Positions 36,793 to 46,154 of a DNA stretch of 64,000 nt are shown here, piece by piece. Position 1 is the first letter of the stretch. Every line of letters begins with the position of its first letter. The stretch is from Nitrospira japonica (GTDB lineage Bacteria; Nitrospirota; Nitrospiria; Nitrospirales; Nitrospiraceae), in contig NZ_LT828648.1 of NCBI RefSeq assembly GCF_900169565.1, positions 186,001 to 250,000 on the forward strand. The letters run 5' to 3'. The position numbers and the translations under genes were made by a program. The notes beneath the pieces are model-generated. The model ran no database searches and was not told the DNA's origin. It saw only the letters and a program-made list of their open reading frames with translations.

Positions 36793-37413
36793 ATGAAGAA
36801 GGGAATCAGGAACGTCATGACGCTCGGAGCGGCATCGGCATTCACGCTGGCGCTCGCGACCTCTGGAGTCTGGGCCAATGAACCGGGTTACGGCAAGGAC
36901 GGTCACGGTGGAGGCGAACACGGCGGGATGCGCGGCCACGGCATGGGCATGATGCACAGCAGCGCCGGCCATTTGATCCGCCACCTGCTCAAGCACGAAA
37001 AGGAAATCGGCTTGACGCCCGATCAGGTGACCAAGCTGAAGGAGATTCAACTCAATCTCGACAAGACGCGCATCAAGAGCGAAGCCGATATCCAGGTCGC
37101 CGAACGCGAGATCAAGGCGCTGACCGACAATGAAAAGTCCGACCTCGGCGCCATCGAGGCCAAGTTGAAACAGAGCGAAGACCTTCAGGTCGCACTCCGC
37201 ATGACCTCCATCAAAACACGCCGCGAAGTCCTGGCCCTGCTCACGCCGGAACAGCGCCAGAAGGAACAGGCCGAGCACGAGAAGATGATGCAGCAGCATA
37301 AAGAAGGCGGCAAAGACGGCAAGAATCCGCACGGGGGCGGCATGGGCAACCCGCACGGTGGAATGACGCCGGGGCATCCGCCGAAAGCCGCGGACGCGCC
37401 GCCGGCCAACTGA
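36793..37413 (+). CDS. Periplasmic Spy/CpxP-like His-rich protein
   Basis: A 206-residue exported protein. The signal peptide ends near GVWANEPG. The mature N-terminus is rich in His, Gly and Met (DGHGGGEHGGMRGHGMGMMH), suited to binding copper, nickel or similar metals. A helical middle with LTxxQ motifs (LTPDQVTKLKEIQLNL, LTPEQRQKEQ) follows, as in Spy, CpxP and CnrX-like proteins. The C-terminus is again Gly/His/Pro-rich. It probably acts as a metal-sensing or periplasmic chaperone protein. A strong GAAGGAGGA precedes the ATG; the PepSY gene follows 29 bases later, so they may respond to the same stress. Confidence 0.85.
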   Translation: MKKGIRNVMTLGAASAFTLALATSGVWANEPGYGKDGHGGGEHGGMRGHGMGMMHSSAGHLIRHLLKHEKEIGLTPDQVTKLKEIQLNLDKTRIKSEADIQVAEREIKALTDNEKSDLGAIEAKLKQSEDLQVALRMTSIKTRREVLALLTPEQRQKEQAEHEKMMQQHKEGGKDGKNPHGGGMGNPHGGMTPGHPPKAADAPPAN

Positions 37414-37442
37414 GTCCATTCGGCCTTGGAAGGAGACACGCC

Positions 37443-37754
37443 ATGAGACATCACCTGCTTACTGCGATATTCGTCATCGGCATGATTGTCGGACTTGGCA
37501 CTCCGGCCTGGAGCGGCAAGCACGCTGACCTGCTTAAAGACGCGAAGGTGACGATCGACCAGGCGATCAAGACCGCCCTCGAAAAAGTTCCCGGTACGGC
37601 CGTCGAGGCCGAGCTCGAAAAGAAGCACGGCAAGGCCGTGTGGGAAGTCGAGATCGTCGGCGCAGACGGCAAGGTCTCCGAGGTACACATCGACGCAGCC
37701 ACCGGCGAAGTGATCGACGTGGAAACCAAGAAGGGCGGGAAAAAGGGGAAATAG
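37443..37754 (+). CDS. Small exported PepSY domain protein
   Basis: A 103-residue protein with signal peptide (LLTAIFVIGMIVGLGTPAWSG) and one PepSY domain: KVTIDQAIKTALEKVPGTAVEAELEK, then WEVEIVGADGKVSEVHIDAATGEVIDVE. PepSY modules inhibit proteases or bind periplasmic partners. GGAAGGAG lies eight bases before the ATG. Follows the Spy-like gene in the same direction, and ilvD starts six bases after its stop, so an operon from 36793 to 39422 is possible though functionally mixed. Confidence 0.9.
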   Translation: MRHHLLTAIFVIGMIVGLGTPAWSGKHADLLKDAKVTIDQAIKTALEKVPGTAVEAELEKKHGKAVWEVEIVGADGKVSEVHIDAATGEVIDVETKKGGKKGK

Positions 37755-37760
37755 TCCGTC

Positions 37761-39422
37761 ATGAAATTGAAGAGCCATGAGTTGCTGGTCGGCCCTGGGC
37801 GGGCTCCCGCCCGCGCCATGTTGAAAGCGGTCGGATTCACCGACGAGGACCTATCCCGTCCGATCATCGGGGTCGCCAATACCTGGATCGAAGTGATGCC
37901 CTGCAATTTCCACCTGCGCCGGCTGTCGGAGCGGGTGAAGGCGGGCATCCGGGCCGCAGGCGGCACTCCGATCGAGTACAACACCATCGCGGTATCCGAC
38001 GGGATCTCGATGGGCACCGAAGGGATGAAGGCCTCCCTGATCAGCCGCGAGGTCATCGCCGATTCGATCGAGCTCGTCGCGCGCGGACATCTCTTCGACG
38101 GCGTCGTGGCACTGTCCGGTTGCGACAAGACGATTCCCGGAACGGTGATGGCACTGGCGAGGCTCAATGTTCCCTCGCTGATGCTGTACGGCGGCTCCAT
38201 CATGCCGGGACAGTTTCAAGGGCATGACGTCACGATTCAGGACGTCTTCGAAGCCGTCGGCAAACACGCCTCCGGTCGGATGACCAACGAAGAGTTGAAG
38301 GACTTGGAGGATCACGCCTGCCCCGGTCCCGGCGCCTGCGGCGGCCAATTTACCGCCAACACGATGGCCATCGCCTTCGAATTCCTGGGGATCTCACCGA
38401 TGGGCCGCAACGGCGTCCCCGCCATGGACAATCGGAAGGACGACGTCGCCTTCGACTGCGGCAAGCTGGTGATGGATTTGTTGAAGCAGGATCTCCGCCC
38501 TCGTCGGATCATCACCCGCAAGTCCCTGGAGAATGCGATCGCCGCCGTCGCCACCACCGGAGGATCGACCAACGCCGTGTTGCATCTCCTTGCGATCGCG
38601 CGGGAAGCGGGCCTCAAGCTCACGATCGACGATTTCGACAAGATCAACCGCAAGGTGCCGCTGCTTGCCGACTTGAAGCCGGGCGGCCGTTTTGCCGCCG
38701 CCGACCTGTATGCGGCGGGAGGGACGACGTTGGTGGCCAAGCGGCTGCTCGACGCCGGTCTGCTCCACGGAGACCAACCGACGGTCACGGGCCGCACGAT
38801 CGAGGAAGAAGCCAAGGGCGCCAAGGAAACGCCGGGCCAGCAGGTACTGCGTCCCCTTTCGAATCCCATCAAGCCGACTGGCGGATTGGTGGTCTTGAAG
38901 GGTAATCTTGCGCCTGAAGGCTGCGTGGTGAAAGTGGCAGGCCACTCGATGACGCATTTCCGGGGACCGGCCAAGGTCTTCGACCGGGAAGAAGACGCCT
39001 TCGTGGCGGTGAAAGCGGGGCAGATCAAGGCAGGCGACGTGGTCGTCATTCGCTATGAAGGACCGTCGGGAGGTCCCGGCATGCGCGAGATGCTCGGCGT
39101 GACGGCGGCGATTGTCGGCGCCGGCCTCGGCGACAGCGTCGCCCTCCTCACGGACGGCCGGTTCTCCGGCGCGACGCATGGGCTCATGGCCGGGCACGTC
39201 GCTCCCGAAGCCGTCAGAGGCGGACCGATTGCCGCAGTGAAGAACGGCGACATCGTTGTATTCGACATCCCCAAGCGCCGCCTGGATCTGGAATTGAGTC
39301 AGAAAGACATCAAGGCAAGGATGAAAAAGGTCAAGATGCCGGTTCCGCGCTATAGTTCCGGCGTGATGGGCAAGTATGCCCGGCACGTGTCTTCGGCCTC
39401 CGAAGGAGCCGTGACGAGCTAG
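37761..39422 (+). CDS. ilvD: Dihydroxy-acid dehydratase
   Basis: A 553-residue enzyme of branched-chain amino-acid synthesis that dehydrates 2,3-dihydroxy acids to 2-oxo acids. The Fe-S cluster ligands lie in [14 protein letters not shown] and [19 protein letters not shown]. The C-terminal region includes [12 protein letters not shown] and [13 protein letters not shown], both IlvD signatures. Complete and of normal length. A rho-independent-type terminator follows its stop. Confidence 0.97.
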   Translation: MKLKSHELLVGPGRAPARAMLKAVGFTDEDLSRPIIGVANTWIEVMPCNFHLRRLSERVKAGIRAAGGTPIEYNTIAVSDGISMGTEGMKASLISREVIADSIELVARGHLFDGVVALSGCDKTIPGTVMALARLNVPSLMLYGGSIMPGQFQGHDVTIQDVFEAVGKHASGRMTNEELKDLEDHACPGPGACGGQFTANTMAIAFEFLGISPMGRNGVPAMDNRKDDVAFDCGKLVMDLLKQDLRPRRIITRKSLENAIAAVATTGGSTNAVLHLLAIAREAGLKLTIDDFDKINRKVPLLADLKPGGRFAAADLYAAGGTTLVAKRLLDAGLLHGDQPTVTGRTIEEEAKGAKETPGQQVLRPLSNPIKPTGGLVVLKGNLAPEGCVVKVAGHSMTHFRGPAKVFDREEDAFVAVKAGQIKAGDVVVIRYEGPSGGPGMREMLGVTAAIVGAGLGDSVALLTDGRFSGATHGLMAGHVAPEAVRGGPIAAVKNGDIVVFDIPKRRLDLELSQKDIKARMKKVKMPVPRYSSGVMGKYARHVSSASEGAVTS

Positions 39423-39428
39423 GACACA

Positions 39429-39452
39429 CCTGGGTTTACTTGCCGGGTTTTT
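39429..39452 (+). terminator. Intrinsic terminator after ilvD
   Basis: CCTGG (39429-39433) pairs with CCGGG (39443-39447, one G-U pair) around a 9-base loop, followed by five Ts (39448-39452). It lies seven bases after the ilvD stop and overlaps the 3' end of the convergent methyltransferase gene. Confidence 0.55.
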
Positions 39453-40194
39453 CCAGGCAGACGGTCAGGACGGCGGTGACCGCATCATCATGACTGTACT
39501 TGTGGAGATAGGATAGGGCCGGCAAGGCCCGTCCGATCTCCTCGTTCACCTGCGATTCTTCGTTCCGCAACAGGAACCTCACTTCATTGAACAACGTCAG
39601 CCATTCCGATTTCCTCAATCGGTTCACGTAGGAACTCCGGTTCCACCGCATCAGGTTCCAGAGCCGCTCCGAATAGCGAAGGCAGTCGAAAACCCTGAGC
39701 GGGTCCGGCTCGGCCCTTCCATAGTGCGAGTGATCGCAGAGGTCGATGAGGGCCACTAGCCGGCCGCCCGGGCGCAGGATCCGAAAGCATTCGCGTAGGG
39801 TCACGGCCGGATATCGCAAATGCTCGAAGGCCGTATAGGAACAGACGACGTCGAAGCACCCGGCTTCGAACGGTAAAATCATTCCATCGTAGATCCGATA
39901 GGCAATCTGCTTGCGTTTGGCTTGATCCGGTGAGACATAGGCTTCGATGTCCACGGCGCTGCAGCTTTTCGCTCCGGCGGCCATGGCATGTTCCAAAACT
40001 TCGAGAGTCTGGCCTGGACCAATCTCAAGAATATCCTGTCCCTCGATCGGCACAAACCGGGAATAGAACCGCAACACCTGACGCGCCAACCCGGCATCGC
40101 CGCTGAGCCCGGTCGAGTGAAGTCCTCTGGCAAGCCGGGCGACCGGCTTGATTCCCATCAAGGTATTCTGAAGGACGGCTAAGGGCCAAGACAT
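39436..40194 (-). CDS. Class I SAM-dependent methyltransferase
   Basis: A 252-residue methyltransferase at the left end of the glycan array. The SAM-binding motif I is ILEIGPGQTLEVLEHA, motif II region contains SAVDIEAYV, and post-motif CFDVVCSYTAFEHLRYPAVTLRECFRILRPGGRLVALID is typical of Methyltransf_11 proteins. The first 50 residues are less conserved. The frame is open to 40287, but similarity begins near MSWPLAVLQ at 40194. The DegP-like gene separates it from the first glycosyltransferase. Target unknown; a sugar hydroxyl is likely from the neighbours. Confidence 0.85.
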   Translation of the reverse strand: MSWPLAVLQNTLMGIKPVARLARGLHSTGLSGDAGLARQVLRFYSRFVPIEGQDILEIGPGQTLEVLEHAMAAGAKSCSAVDIEAYVSPDQAKRKQIAYRIYDGMILPFEAGCFDVVCSYTAFEHLRYPAVTLRECFRILRPGGRLVALIDLCDHSHYGRAEPDPLRVFDCLRYSERLWNLMRWNRSSYVNRLRKSEWLTLFNEVRFLLRNEESQVNEEIGRALPALSYLHKYSHDDAVTAVLTVCLEKPGK

Positions 40195-40283
40195 ATGTGC
40201 GATAGGCGGCCTGTGCACCCCACGCAATGCTGACGCATGGGCTCCTGGCCGCGAAACAGGCGACGACGATGGGGCGCGGCCTC

Positions 40284-41393
40284 TCACCGGCCTTTCATCC
40301 GACCGCGCATCTCGTTGATCATGTCGGTGAGCTCCGCTTCGGCTCTGGCTCGTTCACTGACCAGTTTATCGAGATTGTACGGGCGCGCTGGCTCCGGGCC
40401 TGTCTGATTGGGACTGGTTTGTTTGGGATTTGCTTGCTTGGAATTTTCCTGGTTGGGATTTGTCAGACTTGGATTTCTCTGATTGAGATCCGGCTTTTCC
40501 GGTTTGACCGGAGTTTCCACGGGAGAAGGTTGAACAGGCTTGGCAGGAGGCGACGGCACTTCCGAAGCGGCCTGCGTCTGCGGCGGCGTCACGACGCCTG
40601 CTTCCGAACGGCCGCCGATTCCCTGCTCACGGAGCCATTGCGCCGCAACGTTGGATTTGAGCGAGAAACTGATGCTCGTGATCGGGAGGCCGTCGGACGC
40701 CACGCGGGCGATGGCGGTATTCACGCCGATCATGCGCCCGCCGGTGTCCAGGAGCGGACCGCCGCTGTTGCCACGATTCAATCCCGTTTCCGTCTGAAAG
40801 ACATTCTTGCCCCGCACACCGTTGAAGTTGTCCACCTCCGCGCTGATGACGCCGGTGGTCAAGGTCCATAACCCGCCCTGCTCGGGATGTCCGATAGCCA
40901 CGACCCGGTCACCGATTCTCGTCGCGGTGGAATCGTCCAGCCCCACGGTCGGAAGCGGGTCGCTCGCGGACTCAAGTTTCAACAGCGCCAGGTCCAACGG
41001 CTGGGAATAGGCCACCATCTTTGCCCGAACCATGCGCGAAAGATCCGATTGCGAGTTGCCGGTCACACGAGAGGGCTTCAGGAATACCGACAGACGGGGG
41101 AAAGGCCGTCCTGTCCGTTCGTCGACGACGACATGTGCGTTGGTGAGTACATACCCGTCCGGCCGAATGATCGAACCGGTTCCCCCGCTCCCCTTCCCTC
41201 CGTTGCCGTCCTGATGCCCCATGACCATCACGACGGCCGGCGACGCCTGTTCATAGATTTCCCGCGGAGAGAGATCTTGCGCGGAGGCCCAGCCCAGCCA
41301 CAGGAGCGGGAAGACGAGGACGAGTTCAAGGATGAGAATGTTCATACGACCGACCAACCGATGGGCCAGTGTGGTCCTGAACGCCTTCCGCAT
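40284..41393 (-). CDS. S1C (DegP/HtrA-like) trypsin-type serine protease without PDZ
   Basis: A protease of about 369 residues with a signal sequence or anchor (ILELVLVFPLLWLGWASAQ). The catalytic triad is clear: His in LTNAHVVVD, Asp in QPLDLALLKL and Ser in GNSGGPLLDTGG. No PDZ domain follows. Instead there is a Pro/Gln/Asn-rich linker with six five-residue repeats (NPxQx) and a charged helical end (VSERARAEAELTDMINEMRG). It would act in the periplasm on misfolded or specific proteins. The start is either ATG 41393, in a TATAATG context, or ATG 41345, which gives a plain signal peptide. It sits inside the glycan array with no obvious role in it. Confidence 0.85.
   Translation of the reverse strand: MRKAFRTTLAHRLVGRMNILILELVLVFPLLWLGWASAQDLSPREIYEQASPAVVMVMGHQDGNGGKGSGGTGSIIRPDGYVLTNAHVVVDERTGRPFPRLSVFLKPSRVTGNSQSDLSRMVRAKMVAYSQPLDLALLKLESASDPLPTVGLDDSTATRIGDRVVAIGHPEQGGLWTLTTGVISAEVDNFNGVRGKNVFQTETGLNRGNSGGPLLDTGGRMIGVNTAIARVASDGLPITSISFSLKSNVAAQWLREQGIGGRSEAGVVTPPQTQAASEVPSPPAKPVQPSPVETPVKPEKPDLNQRNPSLTNPNQENSKQANPKQTSPNQTGPEPARPYNLDKLVSERARAEAELTDMINEMRGRMKGR
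40401..40490 (-). repeat. Six tandem 15-bp units coding a pentapeptide repeat
   Basis: Six 15-base units run head to tail and code on the minus strand for DLNQR, NPSLT, NPNQE, NSKQA, NPKQT, SPNQT. They form the flexible linker of the serine protease; the unit count may vary by slippage. Confidence 0.85.
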
Positions 41394-41436
41394 TATACCG
41401 GAATCGCCCGTGCGCAACAGGCACGAGAACGACCGG

Positions 41437-42624
41437 TCATCTCGAAAGTCCCAGGGCTTGAGACTGCATGTCGTCGCGGCGCGCTTCCAACAATTCTGCA
41501 TAGAGCGTTTGATATTGATACACCATATGGTCGATATGAAACTCGAGCGGGAGTGAGCCGGCCCGCTTCAGCGCATGCCCGCGCGACTCGCGGCCCTCGC
41601 GATACAGCTGCACGAGAAAGGCGGACAGAGCCGCCACATCTCCGTCATCGACCACTATTCCTGACCGATGAGTCTCCATGGCTTCTCTCACTCCCCCTAC
41701 ATTGGTCGCCGCGATCGGAAGGCCGGTCGCTCTGGCTTCAAGAATGACACGGGGCAGCCCTTCCCAACGGGAGGTCAGCACGAAGGCGTCCATCGCCTTC
41801 ATGGACGCGGGGATATCCCGTCTCCACCCGGCCAAACGGACGCGGTCCTCGAGCCTGTACCGGACGATCAGCGACTCCACCGATTGGCGTAGTTCTCCGT
41901 CTCCGATGAGCACGAATCTGGCCTGGGGAAGACGGTCGCACACGTTTTTGGCCACGGCCATGAAGTGTTCAGGGGCTTTTTGCGGCTTGAGGCAGGCCAC
42001 CGTCCCGATCAGCCAATGATCGGAGCCGGCCCCGAACTCGCAACGCATGGCCGCACGATCCCGCTCATCGAACGGCAGCTCGAACGGCCCGGGATCAATT
42101 CCCGGCCTGATGAGCGACACGTTCTTTTCAAACAGTCCCCAGCGCCTGCCTCTGTCGATGTCGGCTTGCGCCACGGCAATCCAATAGGTGGTAATCCATC
42201 CGGTGATCCGTTCAAGCCGGGTGAACAACCATCGAACCGCCGGTGACTGCCCCGGAGTAATGCCGAAGCCATGGATGGTATGCAGGATGATCGGTACCCC
42301 GGCGAACCAGGCGGCCCATCGGCCTAAAATGCCTGCTTTGGAACTATGCGTGTGGACGATCGTGGGACGGAGACGGCGAAACAGGAAGATCAACTCGACG
42401 AGTGCTGCGACGTCTCCGAAAAGATGCACGGGACGGCCGAGCCAGGACAACAGGATAACGTCAAGTCCCCTGATCGCCTTTGCATCCTCATCGAGCAGGC
42501 CGCCCGGACCGGTGGCGAGTACGAGGCGATACTTGGCGGGGTCGAGATGGGAGACGAGATGCAGGGCGATTTCCTGCGCGCCGCCGAGTTCGAGTTTCGT
42601 GATGACGTGGCAAACCGTTTCCAT
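41437..42624 (-). CDS. Glycosyltransferase family 4
   Basis: A 395-residue GT-B enzyme. The N-terminal acceptor domain starts CHVITKLELGGAQEIALHL, and the donor site shows SRWEGLPRVILEARATGLPIAATNVGG, the EX7E motif of GT4. Retaining transfer from a nucleotide sugar in the cytoplasm is expected. No membrane helix. It starts nine bases after the stop... of no other gene: the flavoprotein gene upstream ends at 42634, so the two are almost contiguous. Acceptor and sugar cannot be told. Confidence 0.9.
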   Translation of the reverse strand: METVCHVITKLELGGAQEIALHLVSHLDPAKYRLVLATGPGGLLDEDAKAIRGLDVILLSWLGRPVHLFGDVAALVELIFLFRRLRPTIVHTHSSKAGILGRWAAWFAGVPIILHTIHGFGITPGQSPAVRWLFTRLERITGWITTYWIAVAQADIDRGRRWGLFEKNVSLIRPGIDPGPFELPFDERDRAAMRCEFGAGSDHWLIGTVACLKPQKAPEHFMAVAKNVCDRLPQARFVLIGDGELRQSVESLIVRYRLEDRVRLAGWRRDIPASMKAMDAFVLTSRWEGLPRVILEARATGLPIAATNVGGVREAMETHRSGIVVDDGDVAALSAFLVQLYREGRESRGHALKRAGSLPLEFHIDHMVYQYQTLYAELLEARRDDMQSQALGLSR

Positions 42625-42633
42625 GCAAGAGGC

Positions 42634-43962
42634 TCACGCGGTCACTGGCTGCGCCTGTTGTCCTCTCAGCTGTTCGGCCAATCGCTTGCCTTGTCCGATC
42701 GCATCTTCCATGGACGTGTGCTCCCAACGGCCATACCGGCCGATCGAATGAATTCCACGGCGCTCAAGTTCGGCAAGAATGGCGGGTATCGCCTTGGCAC
42801 GGTGGCGATCGAAGTACACGTACGCGTACCGCAAGTCTTTGACGTCGGCCACGACAAGGTCGTCGTCGGGACGCAGGATCCCGGCTTGTTCCAAGCCGGA
42901 ACGCGCCTGTTCGATCAGTTGTTCCGGCGCTCGCTGCTCCGCCGGCCGATGTGAAATTTCCACATACATGGAACTGCAGCCGGACCGGCCGAGCGACGGA
43001 GAAAAACTCATGGGAAATCCGACGCGATAGAATGGGTACCCGGACTCCGGGAAATAGATCCAGTGCTTGTCCGAAACCTGTTCCCGCGACACCCCGAGAT
43101 TGACGTTATAAACGGACACCCAGCGAAGTCCCGCCGCGGCTTCCTTCAAGCGTTGGGGAAAGTCCGGACAACGACGGACCAGTTCGGGCACGGGGATGGT
43201 CGAAACGAGGGATTCATAGTGCTCGGTCCTGCTTTCCCCTCGCCGCCGATCATGGAACAGCGCCCGACGGCGCTTCGTATCCACCTCGATCAACTCACAG
43301 TCACGTTCCACCTGATCGATGCCGGACAGGAACGACTCAGGCAGGACGCGGATTCCGTCGTTCGCCGGATAGAGGAACGAAGGGTTGTAGCCGAAAGCTT
43401 TGTCCTTGATGCCCAATGCCCCATTGATGACGTCTTTGAGTTCCGGTTTCGGCACGAGCCATGACACCCAATCGGACGTCAATTCGTCGAGGGACACCTG
43501 CCAGAGCTTTTCGTTGAACGGCACCATGAAATGCTTGGCCATGCCGTCCCCGAGATTGTCCAGAATCCACTGTTTGAACGACCGGTCTTTGGGCGCGATC
43601 GACGCGACCGGCTGCGTGAGCGTCGCGATGAATCCCATCAGGCACTCCCGTATCACTTCGGGAGGCAAACCGAACGTGTTCACCTGAAACGGATACTCCG
43701 TGTACGTCTGATGCGAATAGATGAACGACTTTCTCCCGTGCTGCTGCAGTCTGCCTGCGAGCAGCCGTTCGACCAGCGCTTTGATTTCCGCCTGCCGGAA
43801 ATGCAGCAGATGTCCCGTATAGTCGAACGTGAACCCATCCTTCCGATAGGACCGGCACAGCCCGCCCACGTCCTGCTCCCGTTCATAGATGCGATAAGGA
43901 AGACCGGACAGGTGATAGGCGGTGCTGAGACCGGCCAACCCGGCTCCGACGATGACGATCAT
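42634..43962 (-). CDS. FAD-dependent oxidoreductase, UGM/protoporphyrinogen-oxidase-like
   Basis: A 442-residue flavoprotein. The N-terminal FAD-binding motif is IVIVGAGLAGLSTAYHLSG, then EREQDVGGLCRSYRKDGFTFDYTGHLLHF. Middle segments FMVPFNEKLWQVSLDELTSDW resemble UDP-galactopyranose mutase and related amine-oxidase-like proteins of polysaccharide loci. It may interconvert a sugar ring form or oxidise a lipid-linked intermediate. The ATG at 43962 overlaps the stop of the phosphoglycosyltransferase gene (ATGA); the frame upstream of it is not protein-like. A GGAAAGGA lies upstream. Confidence 0.82.
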   Translation of the reverse strand: MIVIVGAGLAGLSTAYHLSGLPYRIYEREQDVGGLCRSYRKDGFTFDYTGHLLHFRQAEIKALVERLLAGRLQQHGRKSFIYSHQTYTEYPFQVNTFGLPPEVIRECLMGFIATLTQPVASIAPKDRSFKQWILDNLGDGMAKHFMVPFNEKLWQVSLDELTSDWVSWLVPKPELKDVINGALGIKDKAFGYNPSFLYPANDGIRVLPESFLSGIDQVERDCELIEVDTKRRRALFHDRRRGESRTEHYESLVSTIPVPELVRRCPDFPQRLKEAAAGLRWVSVYNVNLGVSREQVSDKHWIYFPESGYPFYRVGFPMSFSPSLGRSGCSSMYVEISHRPAEQRAPEQLIEQARSGLEQAGILRPDDDLVVADVKDLRYAYVYFDRHRAKAIPAILAELERRGIHSIGRYGRWEHTSMEDAIGQGKRLAEQLRGQQAQPVTA

Positions 43963-45002
43963 GCAGCAGTCCTTTCCTCTTCCGGTTTGCCCGGGGCGTG
44001 ATCCGGCCTCCGCACATCGAGCCGCTTCAAGACCGCCGTGGCGGCGAGCAGCACTGCAGCGGTCCCGAGGCACAGTCCCATCGCAACCTGTTCATTGGCG
44101 CTCATGACGAGCAGTCCGATTCCCGCGACGCAGGCCGTCGCCGCGTAGCTGGCGATGACCACTTGGGGTACCGACATCCCCCAATGGCGCAACCGAATCG
44201 CAATATGGTCCGGACTGCCCCAGAAGATCGGCAGGCCACGTTGATACCGGACGTACATGACGAACAGTGTGTCGAAGATCGGAATGCCGAGAATGAACAC
44301 GGGGGTGAGCAGCGAGAAAGGGTGGGCGCTCGGATACTTTTCAATCATCGTCATGGCGCCGAGGAGCAGCCCGATGAACATGGCTCCGGTATCGCCCATG
44401 TAGATCCGCGCGGGTTGCCAGTTGTACCGAAGAAAGCCGACCAGGCTGCCGATCAACGCCGCCAGCATGAAGACCATCGTCTGATCGTTCTGCAAGACCG
44501 CCACAATGAGAAGAAACATGGCGCTCACGGCGCCCACACCGGCCGACAGCCCATCCATGATGTCCAGCAGATTGAACGCATTGATGAGTCCGACCATCCA
44601 GAACACGGTCAGGATCAGATCGAGCCATTCGGGGAACGCAGCGATTTCGATTCGGATTCCGCTCTTGATCAGGACAAACACGGCGAGCAGCTGTCCGGCG
44701 AGTTTTGTCCAGGGGGTGAGCACGCCGAAATCGTCGATGAGCCCGAGCATCACGACGATGGTTCCACCGAGGATGATCCCCAATACGTCATGCCGAAACT
44801 CGAAGGTGAATGCCAGGCTCATCAGAAACGCCAGGTAGATGGCAAGCCCGCCGAAATAGGGCACCGGCTCCCGCTGGTGTTTCAGACGGCCGTCCGGCGC
44901 GTCGACGATCCCGTATTTCAGCGCCGCAGTCCTCGCGATCGGCACGCCATAGGACGCGAGCAGAAATCCGAGGATCAATGTCAGGATGGACAAGTACGTC
45001 AC
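43959..45002 (-). CDS. WecA/MraY-type undecaprenyl-phosphate sugar-1-phosphate transferase
   Basis: A 347-residue polytopic enzyme with about ten membrane helices. Signatures are VVMLGLIDDFGVLTP (Mg-binding Asp pair), NAFNLLDIMDGLSAG, and YMGDTGAMFIGLLLG. It moves a HexNAc-1-phosphate from UDP to undecaprenyl phosphate, starting glycan assembly on the membrane. This is the only initiating enzyme seen in the array, so the product is likely a lipid-linked surface polysaccharide. MraY itself is unlikely because no mur/fts cluster is near. It overlaps the flavoprotein gene at its 3' end. Confidence 0.92.
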   Translation of the reverse strand: MTYLSILTLILGFLLASYGVPIARTAALKYGIVDAPDGRLKHQREPVPYFGGLAIYLAFLMSLAFTFEFRHDVLGIILGGTIVVMLGLIDDFGVLTPWTKLAGQLLAVFVLIKSGIRIEIAAFPEWLDLILTVFWMVGLINAFNLLDIMDGLSAGVGAVSAMFLLIVAVLQNDQTMVFMLAALIGSLVGFLRYNWQPARIYMGDTGAMFIGLLLGAMTMIEKYPSAHPFSLLTPVFILGIPIFDTLFVMYVRYQRGLPIFWGSPDHIAIRLRHWGMSVPQVVIASYAATACVAGIGLLVMSANEQVAMGLCLGTAAVLLAATAVLKRLDVRRPDHAPGKPEEERTAA

Positions 45003-45038
45003 GGCACTCTCATCAATCAGCGGTCGTGTATTTTCAGA

Positions 45039-46154
45039 TCACGCATGGGCCAGGCACGCGTCATACACTTGTTCATGCCGGCGAACGACGGTCGCAATGC
45101 CAAAATTGTCCCTGACAAAATCGCGCCCCCGGCTGCCCATGCGACGGGCCGATTCCTGATCCCGCAGCAACGTCGTCATGGCCTCGGCCAATGCGAGGGG
45201 AGATCCCGGTTCGACGAGCAATCCTGTCTCGCCCTGCTTCACGAACTCGGGAATGCCGCCGACGGCGGTGGCGATGACCGCCTTTCCTGAAGCCATGGCT
45301 TCGAGAATCGCGATGCCGAACCCCTCATAGAGGGACGGCATGACGAAACCATGCAGGAGCGGTAACACTCTGGGAATGTCCCTCCGGCAGCCGGCAAAAA
45401 CGACCCTCGAAGCGATCCCCAAATGCTCGCTCATGGTTTGCAGCATGTCCCGGGCGGGGCCGTCTCCGACGATCAGGATCTGGCAGAGCGGAGAACCTTC
45501 GCGGCGACGCATCTCGGCCAGGGCTTGCAGCAGGATGGACAACCCCTTTTTCGGTTCGACGAGCCGGCAGACGGTTCCCAGAACGGGCAAGTCCTGGCTG
45601 AGTCCCAGTTCTTGCCTCGTGGCGGCGTCGCTCGGATTGAACTGCTGGGGATCGAGCCCGAACGGAATGATCGTATAGCGGGCGGGCCTCGCACAGACCT
45701 GTGACGATACGGAGCGTCGAACCGCTTCGCTGCAACAGACAATGGTATGGGACCACCCGAATGTGAGGCGATCCAACGCCCGGATCAACCATCCCTCGCT
45801 CACCACTTCATCGTGATAGGACGAGATGACGGGAACCGCCTTCATGGCACGGCCGAGCAGCCTCGCCGCCATATTTGCCCAAAAAAGAAAGGCCTGAATC
45901 ACGTCGGGCCGTTCCCTCCTGACAAGTTTCCAGAGTCGAAACAAAACCAGCGCGTCGAGTTTTCCCGTTCCATTGAGCGACACCACCCGCACTCCCCTGG
46001 CGCGCAATTCGTCCGCCAGGCATCCGGCGGTCTTGAGGCAACAGACCGTCACGTCGTAGCGAGACCGATCGATCCTCGACGCCAATTCCAGAATATGGGT
46101 TTCCGTGCCTCCGACTCCCAGGCCGATCGCCAGAAGCATCAACCTAGCAGGCAT
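45039..46154 (-). CDS. Glycosyltransferase family 4
   Basis: A 371-residue GT-B enzyme. Its N-terminus LLAIGLGVGGTETHILELASRI is the usual GT4 acceptor-side glycine-rich loop. The donor motif is MPSLYEGFGIAILEAMASGKAVIATAVGG with both catalytic-site Glu residues. It overlaps the next upstream gene (46144) by 11 bases and precedes the phosphoglycosyltransferase gene by 36 bases. Soluble or peripheral. Sugar specificity unknown. Confidence 0.9.
   Translation of the reverse strand: MPARLMLLAIGLGVGGTETHILELASRIDRSRYDVTVCCLKTAGCLADELRARGVRVVSLNGTGKLDALVLFRLWKLVRRERPDVIQAFLFWANMAARLLGRAMKAVPVISSYHDEVVSEGWLIRALDRLTFGWSHTIVCCSEAVRRSVSSQVCARPARYTIIPFGLDPQQFNPSDAATRQELGLSQDLPVLGTVCRLVEPKKGLSILLQALAEMRRREGSPLCQILIVGDGPARDMLQTMSEHLGIASRVVFAGCRRDIPRVLPLLHGFVMPSLYEGFGIAILEAMASGKAVIATAVGGIPEFVKQGETGLLVEPGSPLALAEAMTTLLRDQESARRMGSRGRDFVRDNFGIATVVRRHEQVYDACLAHA

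Noticed and set aside
43998-45290. 430-codon open frame antisense to the phosphoglycosyltransferase gene
   Set aside because: Highly polar His/Asp/Gln composition is the mirror of a membrane-protein gene; the minus strand carries the WecA/MraY motifs.
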